64,000 nucleotides of DNA from Trichopria drosophilae (Eukaryota > Arthropoda > Insecta > Hymenoptera > Diapriidae), in the NCBI GenBank assembly GCA_030407085.1, contig CM059586.1:10248001-10312000 (forward strand). Direction: 5' to 3'. Shown piece after piece: positions 11,957 through 22,568 of the stretch. The translations under genes were made by a program, and so were the position numbers. The notes below the pieces were generated by a model that was given only the letters and a program-made list of their open reading frames with translations, made no database searches and was not told the origin of the DNA. The stretch's first letter is position 1; every line of letters begins with the position of its first letter.

Positions 11957-11964
11957 TATAACTA

Positions 11965-12759
11965 CACATGGGATTTAACTGTGATGTATTAAATGACAAA
12001 TTAAAAGCATATAATTGTGATTCTATAAAATAATTATATCATTTTGAAAATGACCTCAATTTTTCGATAAATGTAAATTAACATTGATGAGTTCATTTTA
12101 AATTCAATAAAAGATTTTTACTAATTGATTCAGAGATAATTAAATTAAATGAAAGGTAGTGCAATTTTTAAGAGATGGGACAAATATCGGTTACGAGAAT
12201 TCTCTCAATTTTGCATCCATTAAATAAAATGATATATAAATGTGCAGTGTGGAGTGCGGCCCGATCAGAAACGAGGTTACTAGATTGCAAGGACGAGAAT
12301 AATTTTATTTGACCTAAGATAATAATATGTGTATTATCGCCTTACATGTTATTTCGAATTCTATTGGAATTTTATCGTTAACATTATAAATATTTTTGAA
12401 ATTATTTATTTTTACCTATAATGCAATACTTTGCTAAAGTTCTATGATATTTAATGTGTAGATTTATAACTTACTAAATAAATGGCTTATTATTCAGCAT
12501 TAAACCTCAGCATTATTTAATTATAGTCTTATTTTGTTATTTTATTTTATCTTCGTATTCTTTTATTGTTAATCTCAATCTGATCTCATTTAATGTTTCA
12601 CCGATACTCTTACTCATGTATTGTTATTAAATACTGTACCAAATTATACCTGTAAATATTGTATGCATATGGCTAAAGGGAGATTTTATTCCGTGCCATT
12701 AATAAACTAAACTAACTAAACCCTATAACGCTACGATTCCGGTTTCGCGTACTCAACGT
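11965..12759. other. AT-rich filler, nothing recognised
   Basis: No supportable feature was seen apart from ordinary AT-rich noncoding sequence. Confidence 0.5.
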
Positions 12760-12818
12760 AAAAAGGAAACGCAAAACTGATAAAAAGGAAACGCAAAACT
12801 GATAAAAAGGAAACGCAA
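12760..12818. repeat. 22 bp minisatellite, about 2.7 copies
   Basis: The unit AAAAAGGAAACGCAAAACTG plus AT occurs twice perfectly and a third time truncated, then diverges. The long minus-strand frame crossing it (12,731-13,084) is a by-product. Confidence 0.85.
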
Positions 12819-13229
12819 ATACAAATTGAATTTTTGTTAATGCATGCTTTATGATAATAATCATTAAACAAATCGAATTTGCCGGGCTTTTTTGAAAACA
12901 CTTTTTCAATTGAAATGTTGAAAATGCTAATTTTAAATGTTAAATATATGAAAAATATAGAGAAACTTAAAATGTGAGAAAAATTCAGAAAAAATAATAG
13001 GAAACTTGGAAGACCATTTAGTAGATGCCAGGATAAGATCTTGGGACCTTTCGCTCCAATGTTACACCAACATTTCATGTTCAAAGTTCAGTTGCATCGT
13101 TTTGAAACATTTTACATACAAAAAGAAGGCAATTCTAAACTTAGGTGATTTTTAATTATTTTATAAAATTTTCAGTCAATTCTCAATTAATGTATTTTCT
13201 AGTAAGTTTTCAGTTAATGCGTCTTTACT

Positions 13230-13344
13230 AGTTAGAATTATCTTTACAGACGCCGAATTTTGACAATTTTATTCAGTCATCTTTACTTTACGTATTTTAG
13301 TGAAATTTCCTACCTTACGGGCGCACCAGTTGAAAACCCCTTAA
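13230..13344. mobile_element. Half copy of family 1 MITE
   Basis: AGAATTATCTTTACAGACGC, then GTATTTTAGTGAAATTTCCT, ACCTTACGGGCGCACCAG and AACCCCTTAA matches the right half of the complete copy at 173-531, including the terminal CCCCTTAA. No left half was found upstream. Confidence 0.65.
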
Positions 13345-13600
13345 AAGTAAAATTTTTGGCCGAAAAAGAATGATTTCAATTTTCAAATTAAATTTAAACA
13401 TTGAATGGATTCTTGTGGTTTGTTAATTGGAATTTGAGAAAACCATAACCTACAAAAGTTTGTTAGCCGACTAAAAGTTTAATAAGGCAAATTATTCTTC
13501 ATTTATATTCTTACGTGCATATCTATGGAATCTTTGACTCTGTCGATTATAATTATTTAGTATACATACCATATACTTTTTTTCAGGTTTAATAATACAA

Positions 13601-14001
13601 ATACCCTATCGGTCGACTTGTGCCCGGAATTGGCCCAGAAATGAACGACCATTGACGGAATTCCGATTTTGGGTCGATTTTCAGTCGACTTTTATTAAAC
13701 CCTGCAAACACAGAAAGTAATAATTATGTAACATTTACGTAATGGTTACATTGTTACATAAATGTTACATAGCTGTTACATAACTGTTACTTTTGTGTTT
13801 GCTGGGAATCGACCTAATCAAAATGCATTAATCGGCCAACTTCCTAAAAGTCGACTGAAAATTGACCGAAAATCAACCGAAAATCGACCGTAGTTGGCAT
13901 TCGGTGAATTGTCGGTCAATTTTGGGTCGAATCTTTGCACAAGTCGACCGATTTGCGGTCAATTTTTGTCATTTTTCGGTCGTCCCGAGCCGACAGGATA
14001 T
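13601..14001. mobile_element. MITE with GTCGAC-rich inverted repeats, itself interrupted
   Basis: The left arm has TACCCTATCGG, CGGTCGACTTGTGC and TTTTCAGTCGACTTTTA. The right arm carries their reverse complements (AAAAGTCGACTGAAAA, GCACAAGTCGACCG, CCGACAGGATA). The arms are 70-130 bp and internally built on AAAATYGACCG motifs. A second smaller element sits in the middle at 13,700-13,806. No frame is present. Confidence 0.7.
13700..13806. mobile_element. ~100 bp nested MITE
   Basis: CCCTGCAAACACAGAAAGTAA at the left is mirrored by TTACTTTTGTGTTTGCTGGG at the right. Between them GTTACAT units repeat about five times. It sits inside the element at 13,601-14,001, so it inserted later. Confidence 0.65.
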
Positions 14002-15040
14002 TCTTATGGAACATGTTATTTATCGTTTAAACTAATATTTAATATGGAAATTTTATGTCAATAAATATTCTCATTGCTAATAATGGTATAAAAGGAATTA
14101 GTTTGAACTAGATTGACTGAATTAATGTATTTCTTAATTGGTCAGAAATGAATAATGTTAAGTTTCTAGAATATATATAAAGTTACACGATGCAGCGGAA
14201 GATGTCGCCTCAAGCCAGATATTGTTTAAACTTCATAAGACGAAGATAATGATATCGTCGAAATGCAATAAGACGACAATACCAACAACGTCAACAACTA
14301 TTGCATTAACGATAATTATAAGAAACCAATCGAAGATCCCAATTGACATATTATTATTATTTTGGATATTGTATGCATCGAAAATTATTCAGGACAAGTT
14401 AGCGATTTAAGGCTAAAGTGTCTGTCGAATTAATAAAATATAGGGATTCAAATACAGAAATAGAAAATTTTAAGACTTACTTCTTGTAGATCTAAGTTTA
14501 CTTATGTTTACTCCACACCAAGTTTGCTTCAATAACAGCGAAATGCGTTTGTGTCGGCAAAGCAAAGGTAATATGGAGTTTTAGCGGGAACTTTGAATGA
14601 GGCCTGACATCTCCCGCAGTGTAGAACAACTACATTCAAATACTACCCCAAGTGAAAAAATTTAGTACAAATTGTACAATAAAAATATACAATTTATTGT
14701 ATCAAAATTTGCCCCAAAAGTGATTGTATACAATTTGTATACAAAATTTATCAAGTGAACAATATTGTATATAATGAAAAACTAGTTACCTTAGTTGGTT
14801 TTTTCTTCAATTTTTATATAATTTAGTTCAAATTTGTCAAACTATCAAAAAATGTAGGGCGACTTAGAATTTCAATGTGGAAATGAAAGGGATATGAAAA
14901 CTTGAAAATTGCGATGGACCGAAGCAGAAATCTCGAAGATGATTCAAATTTATTTAATTATTTATTATTTATTTATTTATTTTAATTATTCTAATTAATT
15001 TCTCCGACATTCTTTAAGTTACCTTATATAGTAATATATA
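14002..15040. other. AT-rich filler
   Basis: It contains a palindromic patch of TACAATTTGTATAC-type sequence at 14,650-14,770 and TTTA-rich simple sequence near 14,950. No gene can be supported. Confidence 0.45.
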
Positions 15041-15140
15041 GAATTGCCTTTACCGACCCAGAATTTTGAAAAATCCCTAGGATTCTAAAGTGGTCCACCG
15101 ATAAGTTAAGAATTCACGCCAAAAATCGTAAATTAAAAGT
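15041..15140. mobile_element. Rearranged family 1 MITE remnant
   Basis: GAATTGCCTTTACCGACCCAG belongs to the inner right half of family 1, while GGATTCTAAAGTGGTCCACC followed by GATAAGTTAAGAATTC belongs to the outer left half. The two are joined out of the order seen in the complete copy. Confidence 0.5.
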
Positions 15141-17029
15141 TTTTCATTTTCCATGCTAAATCTGATGCTAAATCATAAAAATTGAAAATCTTAGATCTTC
15201 ATATTATTGACTTCTAAAATTAAACGGATATTGAATACTGTGAAGTTACTGTGATCTTTCGGTACTTAAAAATTCCAACCGGCGATAAAACCCGGATGAC
15301 TTTCGTGTATTTTCTTTCCGAATTGTAACGAATAGGAAATAAAAGTTGTAATAAATAAAAATAGTTTTGAAAAATTCCGTTTTTGAAAAAAAATGTGGTA
15401 CAGAAACAAAGTTTTTGTTTATATTTGATGATATTTGAACATTTCAAAATTCAAAATTTAGTACAGTATGAATTTTTTAAAATTTATTCAATTCTGTTAC
15501 AACTGTTTTAATCAAAATTTTTTTTCTCTTTGCGTGAGGAGGAAGGAGATATAGAAGAAGGAATTCTGAAAATTATAACAGTACTTTTAGCCATTTCTAT
15601 GCCACTAATTTTATTGCAGTAATGCTGACCTTATTTCGAAATAAATAAAATATATTAAAGCCAATTTGTGGTTATTAAGATATAATAAACAGAATAATAT
15701 TATCTTTGTATGTACGACATATATTTTCGTTTTTCCAATATTCAATATCGGAAGTTAAAAAGAAATAATACGATTTTTAGACAACACATACATCATTATT
15801 CATACTGCAAATAATATTACATACAATAAATTCCTTATCACCATTGTTTCAATTTCAATAATTCTGAAATAAAAAGAATTCAAAAATTATCTAAACAAAA
15901 GTATAGCCGCGTGTAAATGATAATGCATTATGTCAACATATTACGTTGAAACTGTTATCAATTTTAATTATAAAAATATGTTATAAAATAGACCATTCGC
16001 GATTATTGTACTAAATATGATAGTAAATATGAAAATAAAAAATATAATTTACTTAAATTTTATGTAGTCAATATTTGATTAGTCCATCTGACAGCTAGAG
16101 TAATTATACTTCCTGTATATCGACTATTTAATCCGCACAAGTGAATTAAGTTGAAACATTTTACGATAAGTAGTTGCCAAGTTTAAACTTAAGTACTTTT
16201 CACGATATTTTGCATTATTGACATTAAATAGGAAGAAGGAATGAAAATTTTCTTGACAATCTTAACAGGATGAATAAGGCTAAATTTATATTAATTTCAT
16301 TTTTCATTTGCGATGTATTACTTTTTTTTTAATATAAATTAATATATACTGTAAAGTGTCTTAGAATCCCCAAAATTAAAAGAAGAACAACATAACAAAT
16401 TTTATCAATGTAAACAATTCATTTGTTGATGTTTAAACAGACCTTTGCTAACTTTTTGTCAAAAAAAAAAAAAAATAAAACAGAATATTATTAGGTTTTT
16501 TTATTTTTTATGAACTTTCATGTAAACAATTTGAAATAACAAATGAAACATCTGAGTAGTTGGAATATTACATTCTTTAATGAAGGAGAATTAAACTATT
16601 CAAAACAGAAATGAATGATTGGTTCAAATAATTTTTCAAAATTATCCACCCATCCACCATAACATATTTATTTAAAATGGAAACGTTATTATTATTGAAG
16701 AATTTAAGTGAATTTTAATTAACTATGTATTTTGAAATAAATCAAAGTATTAATTACAAACAATACGCATTTTCTAAAAAATAAGTAATTTTGATATTAA
16801 CTTTTATGACCCAAAATATTATAATTTTTATAGTAATAAAAAAATACGTATATATGTCAATTTTAAAAATGAATAATTAAAAACATTTGCATTAATATTG
16901 ATTTCACGCGAAAATGTTCAGGTATTTTGTGTTTGGAAACGAGAGAGTTTTGTTTTTGTTTTTAATTTTAACAAAAAATAATTTACTTGCCTTTCTTATT
17001 TGTTATTTATTTTGATTAGAGATATTTTG
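15141..17029. other. AT-rich filler, nothing recognised
   Basis: This is very AT-rich, with poly-A/T runs and frames of random composition. No feature can be supported. Confidence 0.5.
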
Positions 17030-17450
17030 AACAACTTTTAAAATTGTTCAAAAAAGGTTTTCAAATATTAAAAGCATAGTAAAAAAATTCTGCAAAATTT
17101 TTGCTTGCATCCAATAGAAAGTGTATAATTTTTAAGTAAAAAAATTCTTCAACGTTTTTTTTTTGCGTATAAGTCGCCATTTTAGAGGTTTTCACCTTTA
17201 TTTTCAAAATACCTCTATACACATTTCAAAGTTCAATTTTTGAGGATACGATTAATTCACTTCAAGTCAGAGTTCTTAAACGTTTACAGTGTGAAAACCG
17301 AAATAAAACACATATATTTGAAAAATCTATATATTTTTGGAAAAATCATGAATAGTTCTTTACGGTTTAATTTTTGTAAAGTCTAATAACAGGTTCTGAA
17401 AGTTTAGTTAATTTTTACGTCAGATGTATTTCCGAAAATTTTAGGTCAGA
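17030..17450 (+). repeat. Dispersed repeat A, copy 1
   Basis: It shares ordered blocks with 52,065-52,450: TCTGCAAAATTTT / TCTGTAAAATTTT, TTTATTTTCAAAATAC, TACACA, ACTTCAAGT and TTAATTTTTACGTCAGATGT (one T fewer in the second copy). The two copies lie in the same orientation 35 kb apart and are well diverged. The origin is unknown and no frame is present. Confidence 0.6.
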
Positions 17451-17493
17451 ACCTAATTAATATCTTTGATATTTTCTAAGAAACCGTATATAA

Positions 17494-17602
17494 GGATCAT
17501 CTTTACATAGCCAAAATTTTGCAAAATCGATTCAATCATTGATTATTTACGGTTTTTAGTGGAAATTCCTACCTTATCGACGGAATACTTTAGAACCCCA
17601 TC
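17494..17602. mobile_element. Half copy of family 1 MITE
   Basis: ATCTTTACATAGCC, TTATTTACGGTTTTTAGTGG and CCTACCTTATCGACGGAATACT followed by TTAGAACCCC match the right half of the complete copy at 173-531. It abuts another inverted-repeat element. Confidence 0.65.
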
Positions 17603-17744
17603 AACCCCTTAACTGCCCAAGACGAAGATTTTGAAAAATATCTAGAAATAACTTTGTTTTAAATTTGTATAAATTATTGATTTCGTTAGATTAATTAATA
17701 TTTCGGGGTCACATCTTCGTCACCGGCGGCAGTTAAGGGGTTAA
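17603..17744. mobile_element. 142 bp MITE ending AACCCCTTAACTGCC
   Basis: AACCCCTTAACTGCC and GACGAAGAT at the left return inverted at the right as ATCTTCGTC and GGCAGTTAAGGGGTT. The right end is followed by TTAA, suggesting TTAA-type integration; the left TTAA is lost. The centre is AT-rich. Confidence 0.6.
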
Positions 17745-18235
17745 TAACTTTGTTTTCGTCAACGACAAGTATATTCAATAATTTTATTAAAAAATGAACA
17801 TAATTCCTAAAGAAATAAGAAGAAAAACGAGAATGAATATTCCGTAATTTTTCAACGTCAAAAGATATTTGCGTAATACGTCGTCGTTTCGAAACTTTTT
17901 CAATATACGCATCAGCATCAGTTTCAAGATCGCATAAAATTAAAGAAATGGCAAAGAAGTTTTATTCGAAGTGATTGAAACTGATGGAGATGTTGGCGTG
18001 TGAGACAATAAGGTAATGGAAACTAAAATTTTCCGTAAAAAGTGATCACAGGGTGTAATCTTATTCCAGTCGTCTCGTATACGAAAATCCCACCCATCAA
18101 CCGAGAAGTAACCTCCGACATATTAACAAAGTTACATTTTCTTATTTAGGGTGGCAGGTATAAAAACTTCCAAATCGTTATTCCGCAACCGTACTTTTCT
18201 CGTTCATTCGAGAATCTGCTTTGATTATTACAATT
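17745..18235. other. AT-rich to mixed sequence, small hairpin at 17,905-17,995
   Basis: CATCAGCATCAGTTTCAAGA and, inverted, TTGAAACTGATGGAGATG can pair. No gene or transposon end is visible. The part from 18,000 on is more complex and non-repetitive. Confidence 0.35.
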
Positions 18236-18780
18236 TAATTTTCGTATCTTCTTGGTTCTCATGTAATTTCTCTTATAAGTTTGTTTTTATGAATTTTTGT
18301 TAACACTGGTTTTATTTTTTAATTACCCTTTTTCTTGCTTTACTGTACTGCTTTATTATTTCTATTTCTTCTTTACGGTATCTCCATATTTCTCTTCTTC
18401 AATTTCCGGATGGTCTGTATTACCTTCTTTATGTATTTTTCATTTCTTGCTATTTTCTCCATGTGTTTCCCAGTGTTTCGCCATTGTGTTGTTATTTCTA
18501 TATTTTGATTAAAGTGCTCTTATTTTCACCATTTCTGTTTGCTTTTTCATTGGCGATATTTTTATTTTCACGTTCCACTTTTCATCTGTTTCAGATAAAG
18601 TTTCTGATATCATTTATTTCAATTACACTTTATGACCTCTTCTTTTAGTTATATTTTCCGTTTCTATGATTTCACTTTCTTCTAGGCGTTAGTATATTGT
18701 TTTTTTTCTCCTTATTTTCAACTCTAAATTTTGTTTACAATTTTGTATGTGTTTTCGCGTTATATAGTCTCCTTTATTCA
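18236..18780. repeat. T-rich strand-skewed block 1
   Basis: The plus strand is dominated by T with C and few A or G (TTTCTTCTTTACGG-like). The overlapping hydrophobic frames here are poly-F/L/S by-products of this skew. Confidence 0.6.
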
Positions 18781-19043
18781 TCAGTTCTGTACCTTTCGTA
18801 ATTTTTTATCGTGCTTTATTTGTGGACAATACAATCTCTTTGAGAATGCAAAGTCCCGACACAAACTGCTAATGAAAAAGAAATTAATTTCGGCAATCGG
18901 ACTATTACAAATTTTACCGATGAAATCTTGTTCTTTGATAATTTTTTTACATGTATTGTGTATTTTTTTACATTTACCCATATCCTTGAAAAATGATAAG
19001 GTATAAGCTTGTGGAATATCCAAATGAAAATGGAAGTATTTTA

Positions 19044-19365
19044 AAATTGTCATATTCGATCTGCCATTTTGAATTTTGAAAATCTCATACTGGATTCGCA
19101 ATCAGTGGCCCAAAGAACCTCTAGATACCAAATATCAGGCAAAATGACCTAGTTTAAAAATGTTGGTCGGCCATATTGGATCCGCCATTTTAAATTTTGA
19201 AAATCGGATATCGTATTCGTAATCAGCAGACTCCACTGCCCCTATATACCAAATATCAGACAAAATGACCTGTTTTCAACATTTTGGTAGGCCATATTGA
19301 ATCCGGCATTTTGAATTTCGAAAATACGACCCCATATTTATAATTAGAGGCCCCAAAAATATAAA
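19044..19365 (+). repeat. Repeat B: three tandem units of ~122 bp
   Basis: GGCCATATTGGATCCGCCAT followed by TTTGAATTTTGAAAATC, then TTCGTAATCAG, CCCC and ATACCAAATATCAG recurs with CATATT at 19,050, 19,172 and 19,293. The same unit appears, diverged, at 22.0, 28.1, 30.4, 43.3, 49.5 and 53.7-54.1 kb. Every unit carries in-frame stops. Confidence 0.8.
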
Positions 19366-19965
19366 TATGGAGTTATGAAGGAGTTGCCGATTTAAACACT
19401 TCTATGTTAATATATAAACGCACCTCTTTTAGCGCCATTTACAAGTCGCCATTTTGAAATTTTGAAAAGTGGCAGGAACCATTTTGAAACTGAAGTATTT
19501 TGATCGCAATATTTTGCGGCTTATGTTGCTGATTACGTTGCTGCTTACGGTTATAAATTTCAGATTAAAAAAAAAACTATTTTGAACATTTTTTTGCAAA
19601 CTCTATTATCTTTTTTGTAACTAGTTTTGGTCCAATGCTCTTAGCATAATCTGTGCAGATTTGTTTTTCTTAACCATAACTTCGTCTATTTCGTCATCTT
19701 CTATTCCAGCCTTTAAATAAAATAATCTGGTAAACATACACATCTAAAATAGCAGAAAATATGGCGTTATATATTAATTTCTTCGTTTTATTGTTTTACT
19801 ATTATCTTTTAACTAATGATTTTTGAAGATTTTCCCCTCTTCTCTTCTACTTCAACATATTTTTTATTCTCTTGAACTCTCTTTCTCTCTTCATTTATCT
19901 CTTTTGAACCCCCATAGTTGTCTCTATTTACTAACTAACGAGAACATTGCTTTCACCCCGTGCAT
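19366..19965. other. AT-rich filler with one repeat B remnant
   Basis: GTCGCCATTTTGAAATTTTG near 19,448 is a repeat B-like fragment. The rest is T-rich and unremarkable. Confidence 0.4.
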
Positions 19966-19969
19966 TCCC

Positions 19970-20287
19970 TTAGTAAGTCTGCAGCCATATGTTACCCTTC
20001 CGTGCTTTAGCTTTACCCCACGAAATTGCGTTATGGCGATGAGCGACCCGCGTGAAATTACTCCAAAACTCCTCATCTTCCAGAGCTTGCATAATTATGT
20101 ATCCGAAACAAGGAAACACTATGTATACGTGCAGACGAACGGTGGCAACCTTAGTGATTAACGTTAAATTAAATGCACCTTCTGTCCCTCTGGCGTTTTC
20201 AATTCTTAGGGACTTTACTAGCTCCATAAGATCATCGATCCGTATGAAAATTTGGTTACTTAACATATTCTTAACGAACTTTTCCAT
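19970..20287 (-). CDS. Possible coding exon, unknown protein
   Basis: A minus-strand frame of 105 codons starts at ATG in 20,285-20,287 and ends at TAA. Unlike the T-rich frames around it, its composition is protein-like: acidic and basic residues are mixed, and motifs such as DDLMELVKSL and EDEEFWSNFTRVAHRHN look like a helical soluble or receptor-like segment. The block is visibly less AT-rich than its flanks. AAAG before the ATG could be an acceptor, and AAGG/GTAACA near 19,987 could be a donor. The plus strand is also partly open here, so strand choice is not certain. I recognise no family. A decayed gene or an isolated exon is possible. Confidence 0.28.
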   Translation of the reverse strand: MEKFVKNMLSNQIFIRIDDLMELVKSLRIENARGTEGAFNLTLITKVATVRLHVYIVFPCFGYIIMQALEDEEFWSNFTRVAHRHNAISWGKAKARKGNIWLQTY

Positions 20288-20439
20288 CTTTTTTTATATC
20301 ATTTTTATGTTTGATAAAAGAGTATTTTGCCAATCGGTTGTGTTAATACATGTAAAAAAATGTTTCTATGGGACAAGTTTGTATACGAAAGACCCCTTAG
20401 CTACTCTCTAAATCTGAATTAGTTAAAAACTACAAATAA

Positions 20440-20644
20440 GCAAAGTGAGTCACCAAATGAATTAGTAATCGTTTTTGCTAATAAAAACTTAAAACCTACT
20501 AATTTATTACTAACTCTATAAACTACTAAACTAAGAAAGTCAATATCTACTTGTACATTAATTGAATTTTACTAATGAATTAGTATTTTTGTATCAACTA
20601 TTTTTCAGCAAAAAACGTACTAATTGATGATAACCCACTTTTCG
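20440..20644. mobile_element. ~205 bp MITE
   Basis: AAAGTGAGTCACCAAATGAA and TTAGTAATCGTTTTTGCT at the left return inverted at the right as AGCAAAAAACGTACTAATT and GATAACCCACTTTT. The centre repeats TACTAA-type words. No frame is present. Confidence 0.55.
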
Positions 20645-21605
20645 CTGTAGATAAGTCGTTTTTTATTAATTCAAGTTTAGAGAATATTAAAGTAACTACA
20701 AACATTTGATTTACGGTATAGTAATCATAAGTATTGTAAACGGTCATTACACTGACGGCGGTGAAATTGGGATTTTTTGTTCGCCCCTAATCTACCAAGT
20801 ATGATTTTCGAAATATTTCTGGACACTGAAAATAATGGCGCTGCCAGAATCGATTTATGTAATTGAATTTTCGAAATAAGTAACGTTAAATATGTAAAAA
20901 TTTTGAAGTATTTTTCGAGTATTTTTGAGGTTAAATAAATGTTTTCATAACTATATTTTTCTGCAAATTATCCGCATATTTTTTAGTCTAAAAACTATGA
21001 CACCTCTCGGATCAGATTCGTTGGAATGTTTAGTAGCTATAGTTCTTGTTTTTTTTATTTTCGTTTTTATTCACTTTTACATTTAACAGTTTAAACAATT
21101 TTATGTTGTTGCTACTATAAATTCTAGTCTCCTTTCAGTATCAAATCTGCATATAATTGCGTTTTTGCATACCCCTAATTTTCGTCCATTATCTTTACCT
21201 CATGTCTAGCAAATGCTACAGTCGATTGTTTGTATCATGCCTCTTCATCGACAATTGACAAAAAATGAACACTGCAATGATCACATATTTTTCAAGATAG
21301 TTAAATTAATCATTACTTCATTAACAATGTATCATGATAATAATATTTTAAACCGTTTTTTAATACTTTGAAAATCGTAAACATTCTACTTTTTCTTTAA
21401 TGCTTAAACATATTTTCAACTTTTAAAACAAAATCTTTCATTCGTTATGAAAATACAAATTTTAAAAAGGAAAAAAACTTGTCTGATACATTTTATTATT
21501 CTACTGTTAAATACGTTAGGTCAGTTTGGAAGACAGCATCAGATGTAACTTCGCCTCTTGGCGTATGTATTTGTAGCTATATAAGAAAGTATTATAGTAG
21601 AGATA
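20645..21605. other. AT-rich filler, nothing recognised
   Basis: A small mixed patch at 20,750-20,850 has no recognisable signal. The remainder is AT-rich noncoding. Confidence 0.45.
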
Positions 21606-22568
21606 ACACAGGTCTGCACGGATTTTTTTTTAAATATCAGAGTGATTTTCGACGTATTTTTGTATGCTGAACACGAATCTGAAGTCGAAAAATGCCTATC
21701 ACGTCATGATTTAGAGAAAAGTGGGGTAAAGACACCAAAAAACGCGTTTTAACACTCCTAATTTTCTCTGAAACCTGACGTGCTACAGGCTTGAATTTGT
21801 GCTTAAATTAAAGCTTGGTTCTTCCCCTACAAAAGTGATAAGATAGTTTTAACAAAAATTTCATAGTTTTGAAAAAAAAAAGGTTTCAACCTTGCTATTT
21901 CTAATGATTATGATGAAAATGCAAACAAAATCGAATAACCGCTGGTATTACTAATGGCGAACAAAAAAAAAACCATGAAGTGGTGATTTTAAGATCCTAA
22001 GTATATTTTTTTATATTGTGGCCGCCATTTTGGATTCGCTATTTTAAATTTTGTTACACTAACATTGGATTCGTCATCAGCGACTCAAAAACCCCCGAGT
22101 ACTGATTTTCATGAGGTTAATTTAAATTTTTTATTTTTACGTCCGCCATCTAGGATCCGCCATTTTGAATTTTATAAAAACGACACTGTATTCTTAAACA
22201 GTAACCCTGAAAACAGTTAAGTAGTGGTTTGTATGAGCTCTGCTCAATGTAGTTAAATAATTTGCATTTTCATCATAGTCACTAGGAATAGCAAGGTTAA
22301 AGCCATTTTTTTTTAACTATGAAATTTTGTTTAAAACTATCGTATATGATTTTTGTAGGGGAAGAATCAAGCTTTAATTTGAGCACAAATTCAGATCTGT
22401 TGCACGTCAGGCTTCTGAGAAAATTAGGGATAAACGCGTTTTTTGGTGTTTTTGTCCCCACTTTTCTCAAAATCATGACGTGATAGACATTTTTCGTGTT
22501 CAGCGTACAAAAATACGTCGGAAATCACTCTGATATAAAAAAAAAAAGTGAATTTTGCAGACCTGTGT
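21606..22568. mobile_element. 963 bp foldback element with ~310 bp inverted arms
   Basis: The left arm starts ACACAGGTCTGCA and continues through CAGAGTGATTTTCGACGTAT, CACGTCATGATTTAGAGAAA and AGCAAGGTT-type sequence; the right arm carries the whole series inverted and ends TGCAGACCTGTGT. The arms differ by scattered substitutions and small indels. The 330 bp centre contains two repeat B units (GGCCGCCATTTTGGATTCGC and GTCCGCCATCTAGGATCCGC). There is no coding capacity and no clear target duplication. If transcribed it would fold into long dsRNA. Confidence 0.8.

Noticed and set aside
12731..13084. 117-codon minus frame
   Set aside because: Runs through a 22 bp minisatellite and AT-rich DNA; no domain.
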